From positions 1 to 5,059 of the forward strand of contig JAUIBJ010000319.1 of the NCBI GenBank assembly GCA_030428025.1: a stretch of 5,059 bases of DNA, read 5' to 3'. Shown piece by piece: positions 1 to 5,059 of the stretch. This DNA is from Alphaproteobacteria bacterium. Lineage in GTDB: Bacteria > Pseudomonadota > Alphaproteobacteria > Rhodobacterales > Rhodobacteraceae. Below the pieces are notes generated by a model, which was not told the DNA's origin, did no database searches, and worked only from the letters and a program-made list of their open reading frames with translations. A program made the translations under genes and the position numbers. Position 1 is the first letter of the stretch; each line of letters begins with the position of its first letter.

Positions 1-84
1 CTTCACGTTCGCGTCGCGCACCGCGACGAAGTCGCCAAACCGGATCCACAGGTTCTCCAGATCGACGCCGACCCCCGCACTCAT
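1..84 (-). CDS. ABC transporter ATP-binding protein, N-terminal fragment (PotA-like)
   Basis: Only the first 28 codons are present, and the gene runs off the left edge. The translation begins MSAGVGVDLENLWIRFGDF and continues VAVRDANVK. The pattern 'ENLWxRFGDFVAVRDxNV' is the usual first beta-sheet of ABC-type importer ATPases of the spermidine/putrescine (PotA) type. The Walker A motif would follow just outside the window, so ATPase function is inferred from this N-terminus and from context. The ATG is supported by a strong AAGGGGGA Shine-Dalgarno sequence about 7 nt upstream (positions 91-98). It lies 129 bp downstream of the binding-protein gene on the same strand, so the two probably form one transporter operon, with permease genes expected further left. 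The exact subfamily cannot be told from 28 residues. Confidence 0.8.
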   Translation of the reverse strand, partial: MSAGVGVDLENLWIRFGDFVAVRDANVK

Positions 85-114
85 CGTCTATCCCCCTTGT
101 CCCGCTGGGTTGCC

Positions 115-151
115 GGCCCGCATGGGGCCCGCACGCGGCGTTTGTCGCCGC
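115..151 (-). repeat. Two small GC-rich hairpins before the ATPase gene
   Basis: Two perfect inverted repeats lie in the spacer between the binding-protein gene and the ATPase gene. GGCCC (115-119) pairs with GGGCC (125-129) around a 5-nt loop. GCGGCG (135-140) pairs with CGCCGC (146-151) around a 5-nt loop. With the larger hairpin at 170-200 they make a row of three stem-loops in the transcript. Neither is followed by a T run in either direction, so they are not typical terminators. A role in slowing 3' decay of the upstream message is possible. Short GC-rich stems also arise by chance in DNA of this composition. Confidence 0.45.
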
Positions 152-169
152 CTGTTGGTTGTCTGGGAT

Positions 170-200
170 GCCCCGGCCCGGGGTCTGGCCGGGCCGGGGC
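170..200 (-). promoter_or_regulatory. Strong intra-operon hairpin after the binding-protein gene
   Basis: Positions 170-181 (GCCCCGGCCCGG) and 189-200 (CCGGGCCGGGGC) are perfect reverse complements of 12 bp, all G-C pairs, around a 7-nt loop. On the minus strand the stem begins 13 nt after the TAA stop of the solute-binding-protein gene. No T run follows it, so a clean intrinsic terminator is unlikely. Such a structure between a binding-protein gene and the rest of its ABC operon commonly protects the upstream message from 3' exonucleases or partly attenuates transcription, giving much more binding protein than ATPase or permease. That role is inferred from position; the repeat itself is seen directly. 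Confidence 0.7.
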
Positions 201-213
201 GAAAGGCGCGGAT

Positions 214-1347
214 TTACGCGCTCTTGAACTTGTTGACGAACTCGGTGCGCACCTCGGCGTACCAGGGCGCCTCGGCGGGCCAGGGGTTCAGGTTGGCCAG
301 GCTGTCGCCCGGATAGGCCTCGGCGAAGTTCTTCTTGTAGGTCGGACCCGAGAACTGGTCGGCGCCCAGAACCGGCGAGTTGTAGCCGTGGCTGTCGATG
401 GCCACGCCAGCCGGTTCCTTGCGGTAGGCAAAGTCGATGAAGGCATAGATCTGGTCCATGTTCTGCGCCCCGATCGGCACCGACATGCCATCGACCCAGG
501 CCATCGCGCCTTCGACCGGGGCCTGGTAATGCACCGGCTCGCCCGCGGATTTCAGCGCCAGCGGCGGGCCGTCCCAGGTCTGTCCGACGACAACGCCTTC
601 GTTCAGCAGGCCGTTCTTCTGGGTGTCGGCGTCGTTCCAGATCAGCTTGATCCGGCTCTTGCGCTCGATGGTCCAGTCGGCGATCTGGGTCCAGACCTTG
701 CGCATGGTCTCTTCGTCGCCATAGGCCGCCCAGACAGAGCCCGGCTCCATCTGACCCGAGGCTTCCATGTAAAGGCCCGCACCCAGCATCATCGAATGCG
801 CCCGGCCCATGGTCTTGCCGGCGTTCTCTTCCGACCAGACGTCGCCATAGCTCGGCGCGTCGCCCTTGGGCAACCACAGGTCGGTGCGATAGGCAATCCC
901 CTCGGTGCCCCAGATATGCGGCAGCCAGTGCACGCCCGCGCCACCGAAATTCCACGCATCGGTGCCGATCTTGGCCATGGCCGGGTTCACGGCGTCGATA
1001 TTGACGCGGCTCATGTCGAAGGGCTGCAGCAGCTCAAGCGGCTCCCACTGCAGCGAGCGGTTGTTGGTGGGGCTGACAATGTCGAAGCCCTGGCCCTTGG
1101 TGGCCTTCATCTTGTTGATGATTTCTTCGTTCGAGCCGATGCCGGTGTAGTTCACCTTGATCCCGGTCTCGCCCTCGAAATCGGCGATGAACTTGTCGGG
1201 CAGATAGTCCGACCACATCAGGATGTTGATTTCACCCGACGAGGCCAGTGCGCTTTTTGAATAGAGCGGCGCCGCCAGCGCCGCCGCGCCCAGCGTCGTC
1301 GCGCCCTTCAGAACCGAGCGGCGGGTAAAATTTGTTTTTTCTGTCAT
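214..1347 (-). CDS. Tat-exported periplasmic solute-binding protein, PotD/polyamine-like family (candidate AEP-type transporter)
   Basis: This 377-residue protein is the periplasmic receptor of an ABC importer. The N-terminus carries a twin-arginine signal: TRRSVLKG at residues 8-15, then a hydrophobic Ala/Leu stretch and a likely SALA cleavage site near residue 35, leaving about 342 mature residues. The mature part begins INILMWSDYLP, as in PotD/PotF proteins. W45 and Y48 match the W-x-x-Y ligand-binding pair of PotD. W258 and the AWVDG segment (W284, D286) match further pocket positions, including the acidic residue that binds an amino group. The ligand is therefore probably a small amine. 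Given phnY and phnA nearby, AEP or an AEP derivative is a good guess, but spermidine/putrescine cannot be excluded. The ATG at 1347 is chosen because GGGAGAG lies 6 nt upstream and the Tat signal follows at once. The open frame continues upstream to 1644, but that would overlap the divergent gene and bury the signal peptide. The ATPase gene follows on the same strand. Confidence 0.88.
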   Translation of the reverse strand: MTEKTNFTRRSVLKGATTLGAAALAAPLYSKSALASSGEINILMWSDYLPDKFIADFEGETGIKVNYTGIGSNEEIINKMKATKGQGFDIVSPTNNRSLQWEPLELLQPFDMSRVNIDAVNPAMAKIGTDAWNFGGAGVHWLPHIWGTEGIAYRTDLWLPKGDAPSYGDVWSEENAGKTMGRAHSMMLGAGLYMEASGQMEPGSVWAAYGDEETMRKVWTQIADWTIERKSRIKLIWNDADTQKNGLLNEGVVVGQTWDGPPLALKSAGEPVHYQAPVEGAMAWVDGMSVPIGAQNMDQIYAFIDFAYRKEPAGVAIDSHGYNSPVLGADQFSGPTYKKNFAEAYPGDSLANLNPWPAEAPWYAEVRTEFVNKFKSA

Positions 1348-1353
1348 GCGAGT

Positions 1354-1360
1354 CTCTCCC
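1354..1360 (-). promoter_or_regulatory. Ribosome binding site fixing the binding-protein start
   Basis: GGGAGAG on the minus strand ends 6 nt before the ATG at 1347. It is the only good Shine-Dalgarno sequence near a start codon that places the Tat signal at the N-terminus, and so it decides against the longer in-frame starts up to 1644. Confidence 0.75.
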
Positions 1361-1598
1361 TCTGGAATGCGTGGCCCGGGCACACTCGGACCTTGTTGCA
1401 AAAGTCTTATGGCATGGAGTGTTGCCCCGAAATCATCCCCGGCGAAGTGACAGTTGGCAGAAACGATGATTCCAGTTGGGCATGAACTCCCCGCATTTTG
1501 GCAGCATAACGGCAGGCTGCGCGACTTTGCAATGCCGGCGCGCGGATGCTGGCCAAAGGCGACGATCCGGCCTATGGCTTGGGGAGAACGGCAAGGGC

Positions 1599-1603
1599 GG
1601 GGA
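1599..1603 (+). promoter_or_regulatory. Ribosome binding site supporting the GTG start of the hydrolase
   Basis: GGGGA ends 6 nt before the GTG at 1610. The in-frame alternatives (TTG 1454, ATG 1466, ATG 1532, ATG 1574) have no comparable purine-rich sequence at the right distance. This and family length favour the GTG start. Confidence 0.6.
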
Positions 1604-1609
1604 AAGCGG

Positions 1610-3145
1610 GTGCCGGACCGGGGCAACATCCTGTTCATCGTCATCGACCAGTTGCGCGCCGATTGCGTGTTCGGCGCGCTCGGGCGTCACGTGGACCTTC
1701 CCAATATTCGCGGGTTGGCGGCGGATGCCGTCCGGTTCGACCGGCACTATTCCGTCACCAGTCCCTGCGGGCCGTCGCGTGCCTCGATCCTGACCGGTCA
1801 ATACGCGATGAACCACCGGTCGATCCGCAACGGCACGCCGCTGGCGCATGATACGCCGAACCTCGCCACAGAGCTCCGCAAGGCGGGCCATGTGCCACTC
1901 CTCTTCGGCTACACCGATACCAGTCAGGACCCGCGCGCCTGGCCTGAAGGTCACGAGGCGCTGACGACCTACGAATACCCCATGACCGGATTCGAGGAGG
2001 TGGTCGAGATGCGGCTGGAGGAATCGCACCCCTGGCGCGCGCATCTTCAGGCCCGGGGCTATGACGTCGCGGATTATTCGCAGGTTTATATCCCCGAAGC
2101 GCCCAACGGGGGTGCGGCGAAGCTGGGCGATCCAGCGCTTTATTCGGCCAAGGACAGCGACACCGCCTTTCTGACCGACCGGTTTATTGACCACATGGAC
2201 GGGCTGGCGCGGGGATGGTGCGCGCATCTGACCTATATCCGCCCGCATCCGCCGCTGGTGGCGCCGGCCCCCTATCACGCGCTGATCGACCCGGCCGCCC
2301 TTCCCCTGCCCGCCCGATTGGGCACGGCGGAAGAGGAACAGGCGCTGCATCCGGTCATGGCGGCCGCGCAGGCGCATGTCCCGATCGCGCGGATGGTCGA
2401 CGGGTTTCCCGGCCTCGCGCCGACGGATGCGGCGGTGCAGCAGCTTCGCGCCACCTATCTGGGGCTGGCAGCGGAGGTGGATTTACACCTCGGCCGGGTG
2501 TTCGATTTCCTGAAGGCCACCGGCCAGTATGACGACACGCTGATCGTGCTGACCGCCGATCATGGCGAAATGCTGGGCGACCGGCACATGTGGGGGAAGC
2601 TCTGTGTTTTCGACGCGTCTTTTCACACGCCATTGGTCGTCCGGATGCCCGGCAACGGGACAAGCGCGGGCGGCGTGGTGGAGGCCGTGACCGAATCCAT
2701 CGACATCGCCCCCACGATCCTCGATTGGGCGGGGCTGACGCCGCCCAATGCGATGGATGGTCGTTCGCTCCTGCCGCTTCTGACGGGCGCGGCGCCGACC
2801 GACTGGCGCGATTACAGCTATTCGGAACTCGACCTGTCCGAGCCGCTTGCCCCAACCGTGTTCGAACAGTGGCTCGGGGTGGGCCCGGCGGATGGTGGCG
2901 TCGCGATACTGCGCGAGGACCGCTTCACGCTGGTGGAATTCGCTGCCGACCTGCCGCCGGTGCTATTCGATCATCAGGGCGCAGGCGAGTTTGCCAACGT
3001 GGCGGACGATCCCGCCCATGCCACCGATCTGGCCCGCCTCACCCGGCGCATGCTGCGCCACCGGATGCGCCATGCCGACCAGACGCTGGCGCTGACCACG
3101 ATCACGGTGGAGGGGCCGAAGTCGGTGCCGCGTTACAGACATTGA
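1610..3145 (+). CDS. Phosphonate monoester hydrolase / sulfatase-family enzyme (formylglycine-dependent)
   Basis: This 511-residue protein belongs to the alkaline phosphatase superfamily and closely resembles phosphonate monoester hydrolases (PMH) of rhizobia and Burkholderia, which are about 514 residues. PMHs cleave phosphonate monoesters, phosphodiesters and, promiscuously, sulfate esters. The N-terminus NILFIVIDQLRAD supplies the metal ligand D13 and Q14. SPCGPSRASILTG (51-63) carries the C-x-P-x-R signature, so C53 is the residue converted to formylglycine. Other catalytic residues matched by position are N74, Y101, H213 (RPHPP), D317-H318 (TADHGE) and K330. The family tail HADQTL is present near the C-terminus. 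There is no signal peptide or membrane segment, so it should be cytoplasmic, and it needs a formylglycine-generating enzyme encoded elsewhere. Position 103 is Asp where I recall Thr107 in the rhizobial PMH, so specificity may differ; related roseobacter enzymes act as arylsulfatases. The GTG start gives the family length. The gene is divergent from the transporter and convergent with phnY. Confidence 0.87.
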   Translation: MPDRGNILFIVIDQLRADCVFGALGRHVDLPNIRGLAADAVRFDRHYSVTSPCGPSRASILTGQYAMNHRSIRNGTPLAHDTPNLATELRKAGHVPLLFGYTDTSQDPRAWPEGHEALTTYEYPMTGFEEVVEMRLEESHPWRAHLQARGYDVADYSQVYIPEAPNGGAAKLGDPALYSAKDSDTAFLTDRFIDHMDGLARGWCAHLTYIRPHPPLVAPAPYHALIDPAALPLPARLGTAEEEQALHPVMAAAQAHVPIARMVDGFPGLAPTDAAVQQLRATYLGLAAEVDLHLGRVFDFLKATGQYDDTLIVLTADHGEMLGDRHMWGKLCVFDASFHTPLVVRMPGNGTSAGGVVEAVTESIDIAPTILDWAGLTPPNAMDGRSLLPLLTGAAPTDWRDYSYSELDLSEPLAPTVFEQWLGVGPADGGVAILREDRFTLVEFAADLPPVLFDHQGAGEFANVADDPAHATDLARLTRRMLRHRMRHADQTLALTTITVEGPKSVPRYRH

Positions 3146-3177
3146 TTGGGGGCCAGCACCCAAACCCCCGGAGTATT
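3146..3177 (+). terminator. Probable terminator with GGAGTATTTT motif between convergent genes
   Basis: Directly after the hydrolase stop codon, GGGGG (3148-3152) can pair with CCCCC (3165-3169). The stem extends by two T-G wobbles and is followed by GGAGTATTTT. An alternative smaller stem is TTGGG (3146-3150) with CCCAA (3159-3163). The CCCCCGGAGTATTT core resembles a sequence I recall as frequent at gene ends in Rhodobacterales. The T run is short, so this is a probable rather than certain intrinsic terminator, and it mainly serves the plus-strand gene. The rest of the 61-bp spacer up to 3206 shows nothing else. Confidence 0.55.
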
Positions 3178-3206
3178 TTCCGCCGAGAGGAAGGAACCGC
3201 GGAGGG

Positions 3207-4661
3207 TCATCCCGGCCAGGGCAGCGAGTAGGTCTTGACGTTGGTGAAGAACTTCATTGCCTCGATCACGCCTTCCTTGACGCCATTGCCACTATCCTTG
3301 ATGCCGCCGAAGGGGGACATCTCGATCCGGTAACCGGGCTGTTCCCAGATGTTCACCGTGCCCACGTTCAGCCCGGTGATATAGGCCTGCATTCGCCGGA
3401 AATCGTTGGTGCAGACGCCCGAGCTGAGGCCGAATGGCGTGGAGTTGGAGATCCGCATCACCTCGGCGTCGTCGTCCGGCACCCGCACGATGGGGATGAC
3501 GGGGCCGAAGGTTTCCTCCATCACCAGCTCGCTGTCATGGGGCACATGGTCCACCACGATGGGCGGCAGAAGCGCGCCCTGGCGGCCCGGATCATAGAGC
3601 ACCTCGGCCCCCTGCTGGACGGCCATGTAGACGCGGGCCTCGAACAGCTCGGCGGCCTGCGCGTGGATCACACAACCCAGTTCCGTCTCGGGATCCTGAG
3701 GATCGCCGAAGCGGATCTTCTTCGCCTTCTCCAACACCAGCGGCACAAAGGCGTCGGCCACGCTCTCCTGCACCAGGATGCGCTTGATCGCGGTGCAGCG
3801 CTGGCCGGAATTGCCGGTTGCCCCGGCCACCGCGATGGCGGCGGCCTTCTCAAGATCATCCGCATCCAGATCATTGAGCACGATCAGCGGATCATTCCCG
3901 CCCAATTCCAGCGCCTGGCGCTTGTAGACCCCCTTGGCCGCGATCATCTTGCCCACCGGTACGCCACCGGTGAAGGTGATGATGTCGATATTGTCGTTCG
4001 TGATCATCTCGTCACCGATGTCCTGCGGCCAGCCGGTGACCACCTGGAACATCTCGGGCGGCAGCCCGGCCTCGTAGAGGATATCGGCCAGCGTGAGGCA
4101 CGTCAGCGGGGTCAGCTCGGTCGGTTTGCAGACCATACAGTTGTTGGTGGCGATGGCCGGCGCCACCTTGTGGCTGACCATGTTCAGCGGGTGGTTGAAC
4201 GGCGTGATCGCCGAAATCGCCCGCACGGGTTCGCGCATCGTGTAGATCTTGCGCGCCTTGCCGTTATGGGTGAGATCGCATGAAAAGATCTCGCCGTCGT
4301 CCTTCAGAGTCTCGGCCGCCGCGAACTGATAGACATCCTGCGCGCGTTTCGTCTCGTAAATCGCGTGTTGGTGGCAGATGCCCAGCTCCAGGGTCAGCCA
4401 TTTGGCCAGATACTCGCGCCGCTCGCCGATCAGCTCTCCGGCGCGTTGCAGGATCCGGCTGCGTTCGTAGCGGGTCAGTTTCGGCCTGTAACCGGCAGCT
4501 ATCTCGAAGGCGCGTCGGGCATGGTCCGCGGTGCCGGCGGGAACGCTGCCCACCACCTCGCCGGTATAGGGGTAATGCACCGGCACAGTGGCGTCGGTGA
4601 ACACAACCTCGCCGCCAATGCGCATGCCCTCGCTACGGATCTCGACGGCCGGGGTGTTCAT
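3207..4661 (-). CDS. phnY: Phosphonoacetaldehyde dehydrogenase
   Basis: This 484-residue aldehyde dehydrogenase, almost identical in length to Sinorhizobium meliloti PhnY (485), oxidises phosphonoacetaldehyde to phosphonoacetate with NAD+ in the cytoplasm. It is the middle step of the PhnW-PhnY-PhnA route for 2-aminoethylphosphonate. The catalytic cysteine is C289 in GNSGQRCTAIKR, the general-base glutamate is E252 in LELGGNDP, and the oxyanion asparagine is N156 in TPFNHPLN. Phosphonate-binding residues known from the S. meliloti enzyme (R108, H159, R290, R447) appear at a constant offset of two as R106, H157, R288 and R445, which separates it from ordinary succinate-semialdehyde or glyceraldehyde-3-phosphate dehydrogenases. 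The ATG overlaps the phnA stop codon as ATGA, and AAGGTGG lies just upstream (4666-4672), indicating translational coupling. It ends 61 bp from the convergent hydrolase gene. The gene looks intact. Confidence 0.94.
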   Translation of the reverse strand: MNTPAVEIRSEGMRIGGEVVFTDATVPVHYPYTGEVVGSVPAGTADHARRAFEIAAGYRPKLTRYERSRILQRAGELIGERREYLAKWLTLELGICHQHAIYETKRAQDVYQFAAAETLKDDGEIFSCDLTHNGKARKIYTMREPVRAISAITPFNHPLNMVSHKVAPAIATNNCMVCKPTELTPLTCLTLADILYEAGLPPEMFQVVTGWPQDIGDEMITNDNIDIITFTGGVPVGKMIAAKGVYKRQALELGGNDPLIVLNDLDADDLEKAAAIAVAGATGNSGQRCTAIKRILVQESVADAFVPLVLEKAKKIRFGDPQDPETELGCVIHAQAAELFEARVYMAVQQGAEVLYDPGRQGALLPPIVVDHVPHDSELVMEETFGPVIPIVRVPDDDAEVMRISNSTPFGLSSGVCTNDFRRMQAYITGLNVGTVNIWEQPGYRIEMSPFGGIKDSGNGVKEGVIEAMKFFTNVKTYSLPWPG

Positions 4662-5059
4662 GCGTCCACCTTTTCCAGGGCGGCCGCGGCGGTGGCGTAG
4701 AAGAACGCGTCGAAATTGCGCAGCCCGGGCGCGTTCGGCAGGTCCAGCTTGCGGTTGACGATGAACGGCACCTCCTGTTCGGTCAGCCCGCCATGGCTGC
4801 GCAGCGGCTCCTTCAGCGCGGCCAGGTCGTGGCGGCGGGCCGTGGTCCCTATGGTCATGCTCCCGGTGGAGATCATGACGATATCGCCGATCCGGTCGGC
4901 GGGCAGCTCGAACCGCGCCACGGCGGTCTCCCTGTCCACCACCTGAAGCATCTCGGGCAGGGCCTGAAGCCGCGCGATGATCTCCGCCCGGTCCGCCCCC
5001 TCCGGCAGATAGGCGGTGGCAAAGCCGCCAAGCGCGCCGTGATGCACCACGTAGGGGTC
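4658..5059 (-). CDS. phnA: Phosphonoacetate hydrolase, C-terminal fragment
   Basis: The last 133 codons of a gene that enters from the right edge; full-length enzymes are a little over 400 residues. PhnA is a zinc-dependent member of the alkaline phosphatase superfamily that splits the C-P bond of phosphonoacetate to acetate and phosphate. Visible family segments are DPYVVHHGALGGFAT at the edge, LPADRIGDIVMIS in the middle, and RSHGGLTEQEVPFIVNRKL. The histidine in SHGG (residue 89 of the fragment) corresponds to the last zinc ligand (His377 in the Pseudomonas fluorescens enzyme, as I recall). The remaining metal ligands and the catalytic threonine lie outside the window. It overlaps phnY by four bases, so phnA and phnY are co-transcribed with phnA first. 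The symbol means the hydrolase, not the unrelated E. coli PhnA zinc-ribbon protein. Confidence 0.92.
   Translation of the reverse strand, partial: DPYVVHHGALGGFATAYLPEGADRAEIIARLQALPEMLQVVDRETAVARFELPADRIGDIVMISTGSMTIGTTARRHDLAALKEPLRSHGGLTEQEVPFIVNRKLDLPNAPGLRNFDAFFYATAAAALEKVDA

Larger units (their letters stand above)
1348..1609. promoter_or_regulatory. Divergent intergenic region, probable promoters for transporter and hydrolase
   Basis: This 262-bp stretch separates the oppositely oriented binding-protein and hydrolase genes, so it should hold both promoters and any shared operator. Positions 1391-1510 are clearly less GC-rich than the coding DNA around them, as expected of a promoter region. 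I found no convincing -35/-10 pair on either strand. A single Pho-box-like half-site (GTGACAG, 1447-1453) is present without a good partner 11 bp away. An imperfect inverted repeat, GAAATCATC (1429-1437) against GATGATTCC (1465-1473), matches at 8 of 9 positions and could be an operator. The hydrolase frame stays open through 1454-1609, but those 52 codons resemble no part of the family. I see no separate gene here. Confidence 0.55.

Noticed and set aside
97..1260. Long open frame (387 codons) on the plus strand, antisense to the binding-protein gene
   Set aside because: Its product is rich in Arg, Gly, Val and His with no recognisable domain, while the opposite strand encodes a clear conserved protein. 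It is a mirror frame of high-GC coding DNA.
1341..1347. Exact Pho-box half-site CTGTCAT
   Set aside because: It is formed by the first codons of the binding-protein gene (Met-Thr-Glu read in reverse), lies after the start codon, and has no partner 11 bp away.
1410..1426. Sigma-54-like promoter TGGCAT-N6-TTGCC on the plus strand
   Set aside because: The GG and GC elements are 11 nt apart instead of the strictly required 10, so sigma-54 recognition is unlikely.
1454..1609. N-terminal extension of the hydrolase to TTG 1454 or ATG 1466/1532/1574
   Set aside because: The extra residues match nothing in the PMH family, whose members begin a few residues before the NxLFIVxDQ strand, and none of these starts has a well-placed Shine-Dalgarno sequence.
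1348..1644. N-terminal extension of the binding protein to a start at 1644
   Set aside because: It would overlap the hydrolase coding region on the other strand and bury the twin-arginine signal 100 residues inside the protein. The ATG at 1347 has a good ribosome binding site.
1433..2377. Open frame of 314 codons on the minus strand within the hydrolase gene
   Set aside because: It is antisense to the catalytic half of the hydrolase, shows no family motif and is Arg/Pro/Gly-rich, as expected of a high-GC shadow.
3537..4283. Open frame of 248 codons on the plus strand within phnY
   Set aside because: It is the mirror frame of an intact, highly conserved dehydrogenase, with no ribosome binding site or domain of its own.

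Overview
The window is GC-rich, gene-dense alphaproteobacterial DNA. Gene content, codon use and a GGAGTATTT-type intergenic motif fit the Rhodobacterales (Roseobacter-like marine or soil bacteria); this assignment is an inference. The locus looks like a phosphonate-use island built around 2-aminoethylphosphonate (AEP) or a related compound.

Layout from left to right. (1) Positions 1-84, minus strand: the first 28 codons of an ABC-transporter ATPase, cut by the window edge. (2) Positions 85-213: a 129-bp spacer with three GC-rich hairpins, one of them a perfect 12-bp inverted repeat. (3) Positions 214-1347, minus strand: a Tat-exported PotD-like periplasmic binding protein, first gene of the transporter operon. 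(4) Positions 1348-1609: a divergent regulatory region. (5) Positions 1610-3145, plus strand: a cytoplasmic formylglycine-dependent phosphonate monoester hydrolase/sulfatase-family enzyme. (6) Positions 3146-3206: a short convergent spacer with a hairpin that is the likely terminator. (7) Positions 3207-4661, minus strand: phosphonoacetaldehyde dehydrogenase (phnY), with its substrate-binding arginines visible. (8) Positions 4658-5059, minus strand: the C-terminal third of phosphonoacetate hydrolase (phnA), overlapping phnY by 4 bp (ATGA).

How they work together. In the known PhnW-PhnY-PhnA route, AEP is transaminated to phosphonoacetaldehyde (PhnW, not in this window), oxidised by PhnY to phosphonoacetate, and hydrolysed by PhnA to acetate and phosphate. 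The PotD-like transporter keeps amine-pocket residues of the polyamine-binding family, so it is a plausible importer of AEP or an AEP derivative. The PMH-like enzyme has no signal peptide. One inferred model is that an AEP monoester is imported intact, cleaved by the PMH, and the AEP fed to PhnW/Y/A. The individual families are known. The less documented part is the combination of an ester-cleaving enzyme, a polyamine-type importer and phnAY in one locus. No mobile elements, tRNA/rRNA genes or CRISPR arrays were seen.
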